Shown: in pieces, positions 15,923 through 24,712 of the stretch
How positions within the stretch are numbered: the first letter of the stretch is position 1
How the letters are laid out: every line of letters begins with the position of its first letter
From: Flavimaricola marinus
GTDB taxonomy: Bacteria; Pseudomonadota; Alphaproteobacteria; Rhodobacterales; Rhodobacteraceae
Assembly: GCF_900184895.1 (NCBI RefSeq)
Contig: NZ_FXZK01000001.1
Coordinates: 1,054,001 to 1,118,000, forward strand
DNA length: 64,000 bases
Reading direction: 5' to 3'
Position numbers and translations under genes: made by a program
The notes under the pieces: model-generated
Database searches by the model: none
Told to the model about the DNA's origin: nothing
Seen by the model: only the letters and a program-made list of their open reading frames with translations

Positions 15923-16687
15923 CTACCTCGGCGGCAAACGCACAGCGCCATCGAGGCGGATGATCGTGCCATTCAAATAGGGGTTTTCAATAATGTCGCC
16001 GGCCAGCTTGGCGAACTCGGAGGCATGGCCCAGACGGGCCGGGAACGGGATGTTTGCGGTGATCTGCTGGGCGACCTCTTCGGGAAGGGTCTCCATCATC
16101 GGGGTCATGAACAGGCCCGGCGCAATGGTCATAACGCGAATGCCGGGCTTGGCGAATTCGCGAGCGGCCGGCAGGCACATCGACGCGATGGCGCCTTTGG
16201 AGGCAGCATAGGCGGCTTGGCCCAACTGGCCGTCCTCATAAGCGGCGGACGAGGTGTTGATGATCACGCCGCGCTCGGTCGTATCGAGCGGCGGCATGTC
16301 CATCATGGCCTGGGCGGCATAGGTCATGATGTTGTAGGTGCCAAACAGGTTGACGTTGATCACCCGGCGGAACTCGTCGATCGAAGTCTTGCCCTCGCGG
16401 CCGACGATACGGGCGGCGGTGCCGATGCCTGCGCAATTGACGACGATCCGGGGGGCCTGACCAAAACGGGCCATGGTCGAGGAAATCGCGATGGCGGCAT
16501 GCTCGCTGTCACTCACGTCGCATTGCTGGGAATACCCGCCGATCTCGGCGGCCACCTGCGCGGCGCGATCACCGTCGAAATCGAGGATGGCAACATCCGC
16601 GCCCTTGTCGGCCAGATAGCGGGCCGTCGCCTCGCCCAGACCACTGGCTCCGCCGGTGACGACCGCCACTTGCCCTTCAATACGCAT
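15923..16687 (-). CDS. SDR dehydrogenase, 3-hydroxyacyl-CoA dehydrogenase type
   Basis: This 254-aa short-chain dehydrogenase begins with the NAD-binding TGGASGLGEATARYLA. It then has DFDG (Asp that favours NAD), NCAGIG, the catalytic Ser in NTSSAAYEDG and YAASKG with the catalytic Tyr and Lys. The sequence resembles type-II 3-hydroxyacyl-CoA dehydrogenases (HSD10-like). It is the first gene of the hydroxycinnamate module and would oxidise the 3-hydroxyacyl-CoA made by the crotonase. Confidence 0.88.
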   Translation of the reverse strand: MRIEGQVAVVTGGASGLGEATARYLADKGADVAILDFDGDRAAQVAAEIGGYSQQCDVSDSEHAAIAISSTMARFGQAPRIVVNCAGIGTAARIVGREGKTSIDEFRRVINVNLFGTYNIMTYAAQAMMDMPPLDTTERGVIINTSSAAYEDGQLGQAAYAASKGAIASMCLPAAREFAKPGIRVMTIAPGLFMTPMMETLPEEVAQQITANIPFPARLGHASEFAKLAGDIIENPYLNGTIIRLDGAVRLPPR

Positions 16688-16754
16688 GCCACCAGCCTCC
16701 CACTGATTATGCCTGATAATAGATATGCACTATACCTATATGCGAGTCAACGAT
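16688..16754 (-). promoter_or_regulatory. Promoter/operator region of the hydroxycinnamate module
   Basis: The 67-bp gap between dctM and the SDR gene holds a -35-like TTGACT (16750-16745 on the minus strand). It is followed by an AT-rich imperfect dyad, ATGCACTATA cc TATATGC, at about 16724-16742. The -10 is not clear-cut. The dyad does not fit the GCA-N6-TGC motif and is a candidate site for the MarR regulator of this operon. Confidence 0.45.
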
Positions 16755-18251
16755 CTACCAGGGAATAAGGACCAGAGTGATGATCGGGAATGCCACCAGA
16801 ACCGCCACACGAAACAGGTCGGACGCGACAAAGAACAGCACGGCCTTGTAGGTCTCGGTCATCTTTGTATCGCGGTCCATGGCGTTGATGATGAACAGGT
16901 TCATCCCCACCGGCGGCGTGATCAGCCCGACCTCGACGACGATCAGCACAAGGATGCCGAACCAGATCGCGACCTGCTCGGCGTTCAAACGGTTCAGCGC
17001 CCCGGTCGAGACGCCGCGCATGCCCAATTCGCGCACCTGCTCACGGGTCAGCTCCACGCCTTGAGCGAGTGCAGCCTGCGCCTCGGCCAAAAGCGCGGGC
17101 GCGATCTCGGCACCATCCTTGATCAGTTCGGACAGGCGATGGGCCTGCAAATCGACCATCGAGACAAAGCCGAAATCGAGCTCCTGCATCACAGGCCAGA
17201 AGATCGGGATCGTCAAAAGGATCATCGACAGACTGTCCATCAGACAGCCGAGAAGCAGATAGAAGATCAGGATCAGGATGAGGACGACCATCGGGCTGAA
17301 CCCCTGCTCGACAACCCATGCCGCGATCTCTTGCGGCACTTGGGTCAGCGCGAGAAATCCGTTGTAGAACGCCGCGCCCAGCACGATGAAGAAGATCATC
17401 GCGGTGGAGCGCGCGGTCACAAAAATGCTCTCGGCAAGGCTTTCGCGGTTCAGCCCCCCGTTGACCCACGCGATCAAGCCTGTGCCAAACGCACCGACAG
17501 CCGCACCCTCGGTCGGGGTGAACCAGCCAAGGTAGATACCGCCGACGACGAGGCCAAAGACCAGCAGGACAGGCCAGACATCGACCATGGCGCGAAAGCG
17601 CTCGGCATAGGGAATCCGCTCCCGGACACCGGCCGATTTCGGAAATAGCCGGACATAGATCGAGATCACGACGATATAGCCAAGGGCTGCCAGAATGCCG
17701 GGGATAAAGGCTGCGAGAAACAGCTTGGCGATGTTCTGCTCTGTCAGAATGGCATAGATCACCAGCACCACAGAGGGCGGGATCAGAATGCCCAAGGTGC
17801 CACCGGCGGCGAGGGTCGCGGTCGAGAAACCACCGGCATAGCCATAGCGACGCATCTCAGGCAGGGCGACACGGCTCATCGTGGCAGCGGTCGCCAGGGA
17901 CGACCCGCAAATCGCGCCGAATCCGGCACAAGCGCCCACGGCGGCCATGGCCACACCGCCCTTGCGGTGGCCGAGCCAGCTTTCGGCGGCCTTGAACAGC
18001 GCCTGAGACATACCGCCCAAGGTTGCGAAATGGCCCATCAGCAGGAACATCGGAATGATCGACAGCGAATAGCTGGAAAAGGTGGTGAAGGTCTCCGACT
18101 TCAACCGGCCGAACGGCACGGTGGTGTCTCCGGTCACAAGGACTAGGCCCACCAGACCGGCCAGAAACATGGCGAGGCCGATCGGGACTCGCAGGAAAAT
18201 CAGGAGCAAGACTGCCGGAAACGACAGTATGCCGATGATCAGGTCACTCAA
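16755..18251 (-). CDS. dctM: TRAP transporter large permease (DctM)
   Basis: This 498-aa polytopic membrane protein is the ion-coupled translocation subunit of a TRAP uptake system. It shows typical DctM segments such as GASLATAATM-like CGSSLATAATMSRVALPEM, GGTLGILIPPSVVLVIYA and GLITPPVGMNLFIIN. It is about 60-70 residues longer than usual, because a hydrophilic helical insert (roughly residues 370-430) separates IFWPVMQELDF from VAIWFGILVLIVVEVG. It overlaps the dctQ gene by 4 bp. The neighbouring aromatic genes suggest an aromatic acid as substrate, but uronates are possible. Confidence 0.93.
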   Translation of the reverse strand: MSDLIIGILSFPAVLLLIFLRVPIGLAMFLAGLVGLVLVTGDTTVPFGRLKSETFTTFSSYSLSIIPMFLLMGHFATLGGMSQALFKAAESWLGHRKGGVAMAAVGACAGFGAICGSSLATAATMSRVALPEMRRYGYAGGFSTATLAAGGTLGILIPPSVVLVIYAILTEQNIAKLFLAAFIPGILAALGYIVVISIYVRLFPKSAGVRERIPYAERFRAMVDVWPVLLVFGLVVGGIYLGWFTPTEGAAVGAFGTGLIAWVNGGLNRESLAESIFVTARSTAMIFFIVLGAAFYNGFLALTQVPQEIAAWVVEQGFSPMVVLILILIFYLLLGCLMDSLSMILLTIPIFWPVMQELDFGFVSMVDLQAHRLSELIKDGAEIAPALLAEAQAALAQGVELTREQVRELGMRGVSTGALNRLNAEQVAIWFGILVLIVVEVGLITPPVGMNLFIINAMDRDTKMTETYKAVLFFVASDLFRVAVLVAFPIITLVLIPW

Positions 18252-18832
18252 TGGTCCGCTCCCAGGTCAGCAGGAAGGATGGCCTGGCCGGTCGCGGCCT
18301 CGGCCAGACGCACCACGGCGATATAGATTGAAATGATCGCGGCGACGGCCGCGCCGACGACCGACGGGGCATAGGCCCACCACACCGGAAACTGGATCAA
18401 CAGGGTGGTCTGCCCGGATCGCATCTTGCTTTGCATGCCGCCAAGCAATTGCACCGCGATCAGAACGATCACTGCGGCGAACAGGATGTCGATGATCACC
18501 CGCAATATGCGGTTCGCCCGATCCGACATCTGCGAGGTAAAGATATCCACCGTCGCATGGCCGCCGGATATCTGGCAGAGCGGCAGGAATGAAAAAATCG
18601 AGAAGGCGATACCCGCTTCGATCAGCTCAAAGTCTCCGTTGATCGGACCGATGCCCAAAGCCAGCGCCCAATCGGCAAAGCCCTTGAGGCCCCCCTGAAA
18701 GAAATCCGAATGCAGCACGCCGTTCAGGGAACGGCCGACAATCGACACACAGGCCATCAGGATCAAGGCAATCAGCATCAGCCCACCCAGATATGCCATC
18801 AGGCGGGATAACTTGAGCATGAATGGATACAC
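18248..18832 (-). CDS. dctQ: TRAP transporter small permease (DctQ)
   Basis: This 194-aa membrane protein has four hydrophobic segments, the normal size and topology for DctQ. It associates with DctM in the inner membrane and helps dock the binding protein. It lies between dctP and dctM and overlaps dctM by an ATGA junction. Confidence 0.9.
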   Translation of the reverse strand: MYPFMLKLSRLMAYLGGLMLIALILMACVSIVGRSLNGVLHSDFFQGGLKGFADWALALGIGPINGDFELIEAGIAFSIFSFLPLCQISGGHATVDIFTSQMSDRANRILRVIIDILFAAVIVLIAVQLLGGMQSKMRSGQTTLLIQFPVWWAYAPSVVGAAVAAIISIYIAVVRLAEAATGQAILPADLGADH

Positions 18833-18860
18833 CGCTCATCTCCAAATTCTGGTGTGAGAG

Positions 18861-18888
18861 TGGCCGCGCCCGATGCGGAGCGCGGCCA
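18861..18888 (-). promoter_or_regulatory. Intercistronic hairpin after dctP
   Basis: A perfect 9-bp GC-rich stem (TGGCCGCGC at 18861-18869 and GCGCGGCCA at 18880-18888) with a 10-base loop lies between the dctP stop and the dctQ start. It has no T-run. It probably stabilises dctP mRNA so that the binding protein exceeds the permeases. Confidence 0.55.
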
Positions 18889-18896
18889 GAGGCGCC

Positions 18897-19937
18897 TTAG
18901 TTGGCGGCTTCGTATTCGGCCATCAGGGCACGGGCCTGATCGATCCGGGCCTGACCGTCGACGCCGAGCTCGGCCATGTCGGCGATCCAGGAGTCGTAGA
19001 TCGGCTGAACGAGCGGCAGCCAATCGGACTCGGCGGTTGCCGCATCGATGGTGATAATGTTGTTGCCAAGCTCGACAGCGACCTCACGGGCCGGGCCATC
19101 GGCATCCGCCTGCGTGCCACCGGCAAAGATCGAGAATTCCAGACCGGAATTGTCGTCGATCACCTGCTGCAGGTCAGCGGGCAGATTGTTGTAGGCGTCG
19201 TTGTTCATCGCCAGAACAAAAGTCAGGTTATACAGCGCCGGACCTTCGAACTCGGTGTGGTTCTCGACTAGCTCTGCCACGCGGAGCGAGGTGGTCACTT
19301 CCCACGGAATGGTGGTGCCGTCGATCACACCCTTGGACAGACCCTCGGACACCGCAGGCACAGGCATACCGACCGGGGTCGCACCGGCGAGCTCCAGAAG
19401 CTGGTTCACCAGACGCGAACCGCCACGGATCTTCATGCCTTCGAGATCGGCAGGCACTTCGACAGGATCCGACGTGTGGAACATGCCGGGGCCATGCACC
19501 CATGTGCCCAGAATATGCACGTCAGAGAATTCGTCCTGCATATGCTCTTCGTACATCTTCCAATAGGCGTAGGACGCAGCGCGGGCATCGCCCACCATGA
19601 ACGGCAGCTCGAATACCTCGGTAGAGGGGAAGCGGCCCGGCGTATAGCCGACGACCGTCCAGACGATGTCGGCCACGCCGTCGATCGCCTGGTCCATCAG
19701 CTCCGGCGGGGCACCACCCAACTGCATGGCGGGAAAGCGGTCGATCTTGATGCGGCCATCCGAATCGGCTTCGACAGCGTCGGCCCAGACGTCCAGAACC
19801 TGCACGGGCACATTGGCCTGCGCCGGCAGGAACTGGTGCAGCTTGAGCGTATATTCCTGAGCAAGAGCGCCCGTGGCCGCCATCGCTCCGACTGCGGCAC
19901 CAGCCATGGCGCACAGAATAGTTCTCCGATTGGTCAT
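18897..19937 (-). CDS. dctP: TRAP transporter periplasmic binding protein (DctP)
   Basis: This 346-aa protein has a signal peptide (cleavage after the ATGALA region near residue 26). The body reads as a DctP-type binding protein: YTLKLHQFLPAQ at the start, SDGRIKIDRFP, and a central MKIRGGSRLVNQLLELAGATPVG that includes the conserved Arg that binds the ligand carboxylate. It starts with a GGGAGG ribosome site and is the first gene of the TRAP operon. Confidence 0.93.
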   Translation of the reverse strand: MTNRRTILCAMAGAAVGAMAATGALAQEYTLKLHQFLPAQANVPVQVLDVWADAVEADSDGRIKIDRFPAMQLGGAPPELMDQAIDGVADIVWTVVGYTPGRFPSTEVFELPFMVGDARAASYAYWKMYEEHMQDEFSDVHILGTWVHGPGMFHTSDPVEVPADLEGMKIRGGSRLVNQLLELAGATPVGMPVPAVSEGLSKGVIDGTTIPWEVTTSLRVAELVENHTEFEGPALYNLTFVLAMNNDAYNNLPADLQQVIDDNSGLEFSIFAGGTQADADGPAREVAVELGNNIITIDAATAESDWLPLVQPIYDSWIADMAELGVDGQARIDQARALMAEYEAAN

Positions 19938-20381
19938 ATGTTTTCCTCCCTAAGACCGTTCTCCAAAGGCCTTGCGACCTGTGTCTCCTCACGCCGCGCA
20001 CGGGCAATCAGACCCGACTCGACGACGTGACCCCTCAGTGGGTATGATGCATAACCATTATAGTTTGTCATCATATTTCTCGGGAGAGGGGCGTGATCGC
20101 GTTCGGGGCGACGCAAGACTTGCGGTGCGTGGCCCGGCAATGCCAGTTGGACCGACACTCTGCGCGAAGAATTGGAAGCCGCCAAGCCCGTTTCTGAAAC
20201 AGCTGCATGCACACGCTCCCTCGGCGATGACAACGCCGCCCGGACATCGGCCGATGCGACGCCAAATTCCAGCCATGTCAAGGCGTTGCGCTGATCCGGC
20301 TCGATCAGCTTTGGACGACAAGCACCCCCGCCCCGGCCCGAAGGCCGGCCCAGGGCCTCGGCCCCCGCGCAATCTCCCGAC
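19938..20381. other. Non-coding stretch between dctP and mobR, with a possible TRAP promoter
   Basis: No convincing gene is seen in this 444-bp gap; short open frames lack ribosome sites and family motifs. A perfect TATAAT on the minus strand (20062-20057) points toward dctP. It lies inside an outer inverted repeat ATGATG (20044-20049) / CATCAT (20069-20074), a possible operator. A good -35 is not visible. Confidence 0.45.
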
Positions 20382-20816
20382 CTACTCAAGCGACAAACTC
20401 TTCTGCATCAGACGCACCAACTGCGCGGCCTCTTCCTCGGTCAGACTGCCAAGAATCTGTGGCTGCAACTCCGTGACCAAGGGCGTCAATCGGTTCAAGA
20501 GAGCGGCACCCTCTTCCGTCAATCGAAGTTTCCGGGCGCGGCGATCGTCGGCATCGGTCCACCGGACGACCAATCCACGATCCACCAGACGGGCCACGAC
20601 ACCACCGATCGTGGCGCGGTCATAGGCCACCATCCCGGCCAACGTCGCCTGATCTATGCCTGGCCATTGCGCCAAGGCCGACAGCGCGGCGAACTGCACC
20701 GAGGTGATCTCGATCCCCGCCGCCCTGACCCGCTCCTGAAACACCGCCGTCGACTGCTGATGCAGTCTGCGGATCAAATGACCCGGCATTTTGACGATGG
20801 GGAAATCAGCGTTCAT
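20382..20816 (-). CDS. mobR: MobR-like MarR-family regulator
   Basis: This 144-aa protein has a MarR winged helix (QATLAGMVAYDRATIGGVVARLVDRGLV followed by the wing WTDADDRRARKLRLT). The start at ATG 20816 (MNADFP) is chosen over an upstream ATG that would include operator sequence. It is transcribed divergently from mobA, with two palindromes in the shared 96-bp gap. Comamonas MobR, a MarR protein responding to 3-hydroxybenzoate, controls mobA, and the same arrangement is proposed here. Confidence 0.85.
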   Translation of the reverse strand: MNADFPIVKMPGHLIRRLHQQSTAVFQERVRAAGIEITSVQFAALSALAQWPGIDQATLAGMVAYDRATIGGVVARLVDRGLVVRWTDADDRRARKLRLTEEGAALLNRLTPLVTELQPQILGSLTEEEAAQLVRLMQKSLSLE

Positions 20817-20832
20817 CGGCGCTCCACAATTA

Positions 20833-20846
20833 GTATGCATGCTTAC
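20833..20846. promoter_or_regulatory. Candidate MobR operator O1
   Basis: GTATGCATGCTTAC is a 14-bp palindrome with a single mismatched pair. It lies 17 bp upstream of the mobR start codon and just upstream of the mobA -35 element TTGACT (20851-20856). Confidence 0.6.
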
Positions 20847-20874
20847 CATATTGACTCGCGGCGCTGAAGTCCAC

Positions 20875-20892
20875 TAGAAAGTAAGCATACTT
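20875..20892 (+). promoter_or_regulatory. mobA -10 and candidate MobR operator O2
   Basis: TTGACT (20851) is followed after 18 bp by TAGAAA (20875-20880) as a -10. Operator O2, AAGTA-AGCA-TACTT (20879-20892), overlaps the -10 and transcription start. O1 (minus strand) and O2 share GTAAGCAT, so one repressor probably binds both. Confidence 0.55.
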
Positions 20893-20912
20893 ATTATTTT
20901 GGGAGGCGCGCC

Positions 20913-22793
20913 ATGCAATATCACCTCAACGGATTTCACTCAGGCGATCCGGCGCGGGCCATAGCCGCTCACAACGATGCCGCGGGCGACACCGTCGATG
21001 TGTTGATCGTCGGCTGCGGCCCCGCCGGGCTGACGCTCGCCGCGCAACTGGCGCAGTTCCCCGACATCACGACGCGGATCACCGAACGCAAAGCCGGCCC
21101 GCTCGAAATGGGTCAGGCCGACGGGATCGCCTGCCGCTCGATCGAGATGTTCGAGGCCTTCGGCTTTGCCGACAAGGTGATGAAAGAGGGCTACTGGGTG
21201 AACGAAGTCGCCTTCTGGCGGCCCAAGACCGACGGCAAAGGGCTGCAGCGCGCCGACAGGATACAGGACGTCGAGGACGCCCTGTCCGAGATGCCGCATT
21301 TGATCCTCAGCCAAGCCCGCGTCCACGATTTCTATCTGGAGGTCATGGAAAACAGCGCCCATCGGCTCCAGCCCTCCTATAACCGCGACCTGATCACCGT
21401 CACGCGGACCGACGGCGCCGAGCACCCGATCACTGCAACCTTTGCCCTGCCGGATGGCAGCACCGAGACGGTCAACGCGCGCTATATCGTCGGCTGCGAC
21501 GGCGCCCGCAGCGTCGTGCGCACTGCGATGGGGCATCAGCTCAAGGGCGAGGCCGCACGCCAGCTTTGGGGGGTGATGGACATCCTCTGCGTCACCGACT
21601 TCCCCGATATCCGGCTCAAGGCGGCGATCCAGTCTGCCGATCAGGGCAGCATCCTGATCATCCCCCGCGAAGGTGGCTATCTGGTGCGGATGTATATCGA
21701 ACTCGACGCGCTGCACGGCGACGAACGCGCCACCGACAGGAACGTCAGCGCCGAGATGCTGATCGAAAAAGCGCGGACGATCCTCGCGCCCTACACGCTC
21801 GACGTGGCGCAGGTGGCATGGTGGTCGGCCTACGAAATCGGACAGCGGGTCTGCGACGGCTTTGACGATATCGGCGCCGACGAACGGGGCAGCCGCAGCC
21901 CCCGGATGTTCATCGCGGGCGATGCCTGCCACACCCACAGCCCCAAGGCGGGGCAAGGGATGAACGTCTCCATGGCCGACACCTTCAACCTCGGCTGGAA
22001 ACTGGCCGCCGTGCTGCGCGAACAGGCCGGGCCGGAATTGCTCGACACCTACTCCGAGGAACGGCGTGCCAAGGCCAAGGAACTGATCGACTTCGACCGC
22101 GACATGGCCCGGCTGTTCTCGGCCAAGCCAAAGGACGCCACCGAAGCTGCGCAATTCCAGACCTACTTCAAAAAGCACGGTCGCTATACTGCTGGCGTCG
22201 AGACCCGGTATGACGCCTCGATGATCACCGGCAGCGGTGCGCACCAACAACTGGCCAACGGGCTTCGGGTCGGGATGCGGTTCCACTCGGCGCCTGCGAT
22301 CCGGTTGGGCGATGGGCGGCGGCTCCAGCTTGGGCACGTGCTCAAAGCCGACGGACGCTGGCGGATCATGGCCTTTGCCGGGGCGGGCGATACGGGGCAA
22401 CCGGACGGCGGGATAGGAAAGCTCTGCGACTTTCTAGGCAGCGACGACCACAGCCCGCTGCGGCTGTTCACCCCGATCGGCGCGGATATCGACAGCGTCA
22501 TCGACCTGCGGGCGGTGTTCCAATCCGATCACCGAAGCATTGATTTGGGTCAGCTACCCGCGCTGCTGCTGCCGCGCAAAGGCAACTTCGGGCTGATCGA
22601 CTATGAAAAGGCGTTCTGCCCCGATCTGAAAACCGGGCCGGATCTCTTTGACCTGCGCGGGATCAACCGGACGAAAGGGGCCATCGCCATCGTGCGACCC
22701 GATCAATTCGTGGCGGATATCCTGCCGCTCGACGATTTCGCCGGGTTGAGCAGCTTCTTTGGCCACATCATGCGTGTGCCAAAGCGCGGATAA
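20913..22793 (+). CDS. mobA: 3-hydroxybenzoate 4-monooxygenase (MobA-like)
   Basis: This 626-aa single-component flavoprotein hydroxylase of the phenol-hydroxylase type converts 3-hydroxybenzoate to protocatechuate with NADPH and O2. It has the FAD Rossmann motif DVLIVGCGPAGLTLAAQ near residue 30, the internal DG motif CDGARSVVR, GDACHTHSPKAGQGMN near residue 336, and a C-terminal thioredoxin-like domain. The opening MQYHLNGFHSGDP closely resembles the MobA N-terminus. The ribosome site is GGGAGG. Its 3' end runs 26 bp into the convergent uxuA gene. Confidence 0.9.
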   Translation: MQYHLNGFHSGDPARAIAAHNDAAGDTVDVLIVGCGPAGLTLAAQLAQFPDITTRITERKAGPLEMGQADGIACRSIEMFEAFGFADKVMKEGYWVNEVAFWRPKTDGKGLQRADRIQDVEDALSEMPHLILSQARVHDFYLEVMENSAHRLQPSYNRDLITVTRTDGAEHPITATFALPDGSTETVNARYIVGCDGARSVVRTAMGHQLKGEAARQLWGVMDILCVTDFPDIRLKAAIQSADQGSILIIPREGGYLVRMYIELDALHGDERATDRNVSAEMLIEKARTILAPYTLDVAQVAWWSAYEIGQRVCDGFDDIGADERGSRSPRMFIAGDACHTHSPKAGQGMNVSMADTFNLGWKLAAVLREQAGPELLDTYSEERRAKAKELIDFDRDMARLFSAKPKDATEAAQFQTYFKKHGRYTAGVETRYDASMITGSGAHQQLANGLRVGMRFHSAPAIRLGDGRRLQLGHVLKADGRWRIMAFAGAGDTGQPDGGIGKLCDFLGSDDHSPLRLFTPIGADIDSVIDLRAVFQSDHRSIDLGQLPALLLPRKGNFGLIDYEKAFCPDLKTGPDLFDLRGINRTKGAIAIVRPDQFVADILPLDDFAGLSSFFGHIMRVPKRG

Positions 22794-23940
22794 CGCCGCG
22801 CAACTCGGCCAGCCCGCGCATCCGTCCGATCAATGGGTAGCCGGGCACGTTGTCGCGGCCCAGATCGGAGAGCATCTCGTGGCCGTGATCCGGGCGGAAC
22901 GGGATCAGCGCGTCATCGCGGCCCACCTCCGTCCGGCGGGCTTGCTCGGCCAACAGCACCTTGATCAGGGCCACCATATCGGTGTCGCCGTCCAGATGGG
23001 CAGCCTCCTCGAACGACCCGTCCGGGTCTTTGCGGACATTGCGCAGATGAGCAAAATGGATGCGGTCGGCCACTTGGGCGGCAATCGCGGGCACATCGTT
23101 GACCGGGTTCGCACCCAGCGATCCCGAACACAGGGTCACACCGTTGGCCGGGCTGTCCACAGCCGCCATGATCCACGCCAGATCCTCGCCCGACGACACG
23201 ATGCGGGGCAGGCCCAGAATGTCGCGGGGCGGATCGTCGGGGTGGACACACATCCGCATCCCCAAGTCCTCGGCAGTCGGTATGATCTCTTCCAGAAACC
23301 GTTTGTAGTTGGCACGCAGCGCCGCCCGGTCGATCCCGGCATAGGCGCGAAGCGCCCGCTTCAGGCCCTCGATGTCATAGCGGTCAAAAGCGCCGGGCAG
23401 ACCGGACATGATCGAATGCAGCAAGCCCTCGCGCTCGGCCTCGCTGGCCCGCTGAAACCATGCGGCGGCCTTGGCGCAGACCTCGGGGGAATAGTCGGCC
23501 TCGGCCTCCTTGCGGCCGAGCATGTGGATCTCGAATCCGGCCATGCGGACCGCGTCAAAGCGCAGACAGGTGCCGCCGCCCGGCACCGGATGGGCAAGGT
23601 CGGTCCGGGTCCAATCCAGCAGCGGCATGAAGTTGTAGCAGATGGTCTTCACCCCCTGCCCCGCCAGATTCGCCATCGACTGGCGGTAGTTGGCAAACAA
23701 CCCGCTCAGATCACCGTCGCCGCGCTTGATGCGCTCGTGGATCGGCAGGCTCTCGACGACGACCCAGTCAAAGCCGACAGCCTCAAGCTGAGACTTGCGA
23801 TCGGCCACAGCGGAGACGGGCCATACCTCGCCGTATGGGATGTCGTGCAGCGCGGTCACGATGCCGGTCGCGCCGGTCTGGGCCACCTCGGCCAAGGTGA
23901 TGGGATCGAACTCGCCGTACCAACGCCAACTCTCGATCAT
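22768..23940 (-). CDS. uxuA: Mannonate dehydratase
   Basis: This 390-aa metal-dependent TIM-barrel enzyme dehydrates D-mannonate to 2-keto-3-deoxygluconate. Typical UxuA segments are visible: MIESWRWYGEFDPI at the N-terminus, VESLPIHERIKRG, MPLLDWTRTDLAH, MCVHPDDPPRDILGLPRIVSS, LCSGSLGANP and the C-terminal FRPDHGHEMLSDLG. Length matches the family. It is the last gene of the uronate operon and overlaps the mobA 3' end by 26 bp in convergent orientation. Confidence 0.95.
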   Translation of the reverse strand: MIESWRWYGEFDPITLAEVAQTGATGIVTALHDIPYGEVWPVSAVADRKSQLEAVGFDWVVVESLPIHERIKRGDGDLSGLFANYRQSMANLAGQGVKTICYNFMPLLDWTRTDLAHPVPGGGTCLRFDAVRMAGFEIHMLGRKEAEADYSPEVCAKAAAWFQRASEAEREGLLHSIMSGLPGAFDRYDIEGLKRALRAYAGIDRAALRANYKRFLEEIIPTAEDLGMRMCVHPDDPPRDILGLPRIVSSGEDLAWIMAAVDSPANGVTLCSGSLGANPVNDVPAIAAQVADRIHFAHLRNVRKDPDGSFEEAAHLDGDTDMVALIKVLLAEQARRTEVGRDDALIPFRPDHGHEMLSDLGRDNVPGYPLIGRMRGLAELRGVIRALAHA

Positions 23941-23968
23941 CGCTCACCTGTGCCTTCGGCCCGTCCGG

Positions 23969-24712
23969 TCATCGGGCGAGCCAGCCGCCATCAACGGCCA
24001 GGACCGTGCCGTGCACATACTTGGCAGCAGGGGTGCAAAGGTAAACCGCCGCACCCGCAATATCCTCGGGCTGGCCCCAGCGGCCCGCCGGGATTCGCTC
24101 CAGAATCGCCTTGTTGCGCTCGGGATCGTTGCGCAACGCCTCGGTGTTGTTGGTGTCGATATAGCCGGGCGCCACCGCATTCACATTGATACCGCGGGCA
24201 GCCCATTCGTTGGCGAGCAGCTTGGTCAAACCGGCCACACCATGCTTCGACGCGGTATAAGACGGCACGCGAATGCCGCCCTGAAACGCCAGAAGAGACG
24301 AGATATTGACCACGGCCCCCTGCGCCTCGCGGGCAAAGACCGCCTTGCCAAAGGCCTGCGTGGTGAAGAACAGCGCCTTGAGGTTGACGTCCATCACCGC
24401 ATCCCAATCGGCCTCGGAAAACTCCAGCGCATCATCGCGGCGAATGATGCCGGCGTTATTAATCAGGATATCGATATCAGGTCCGTCGAACAGGGTCTGA
24501 CCCGCCATCGGATCGGCAAAATCGACGAGAACCGACGAGGCGACGCCGCCCCCGGCCTCGATCTGGGCGACCGTCTCGTCACAAGACCGGCGACCGGCGC
24601 AGAGCACCTCGGCCCCGGCTTGGGCCAAGCCCACGGCGATGGCCTGACCGATGCCGGTATTGGCCCCGGTCACGAGGGCGCGTTTGCCGTTCAGGGAAAA
24701 AGCAGCATTCAC
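23969..24712 (-). CDS. kduD: 2-deoxy-D-gluconate 3-dehydrogenase / DKII reductase (KduD)
   Basis: This 247-aa SDR protein has TGANTGIGQAIAVGLAQAGA for NAD binding, NNAGIIRRD, a catalytic Ser in VVNISSLLAFQGG and the YTASKHG Tyr/Lys pair. The IRRDDALEFSEADWDAVMDVN segment is characteristic of KduD. It reduces 3-deoxy-D-glycero-2,5-hexodiulosonate to 2-keto-3-deoxygluconate. Its start overlaps the kduI stop by 4 bp. Confidence 0.93.
   Translation of the reverse strand: MNAAFSLNGKRALVTGANTGIGQAIAVGLAQAGAEVLCAGRRSCDETVAQIEAGGGVASSVLVDFADPMAGQTLFDGPDIDILINNAGIIRRDDALEFSEADWDAVMDVNLKALFFTTQAFGKAVFAREAQGAVVNISSLLAFQGGIRVPSYTASKHGVAGLTKLLANEWAARGINVNAVAPGYIDTNNTEALRNDPERNKAILERIPAGRWGQPEDIAGAAVYLCTPAAKYVHGTVLAVDGGWLAR

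Noticed and set aside
16722-16743. Dyad upstream of the SDR gene as another GCA-N6-TGC BoxR site
   Set aside because: The GCA and TGC halves are 11 bp apart rather than 6, so it does not fit and is better left to the local MarR regulator.
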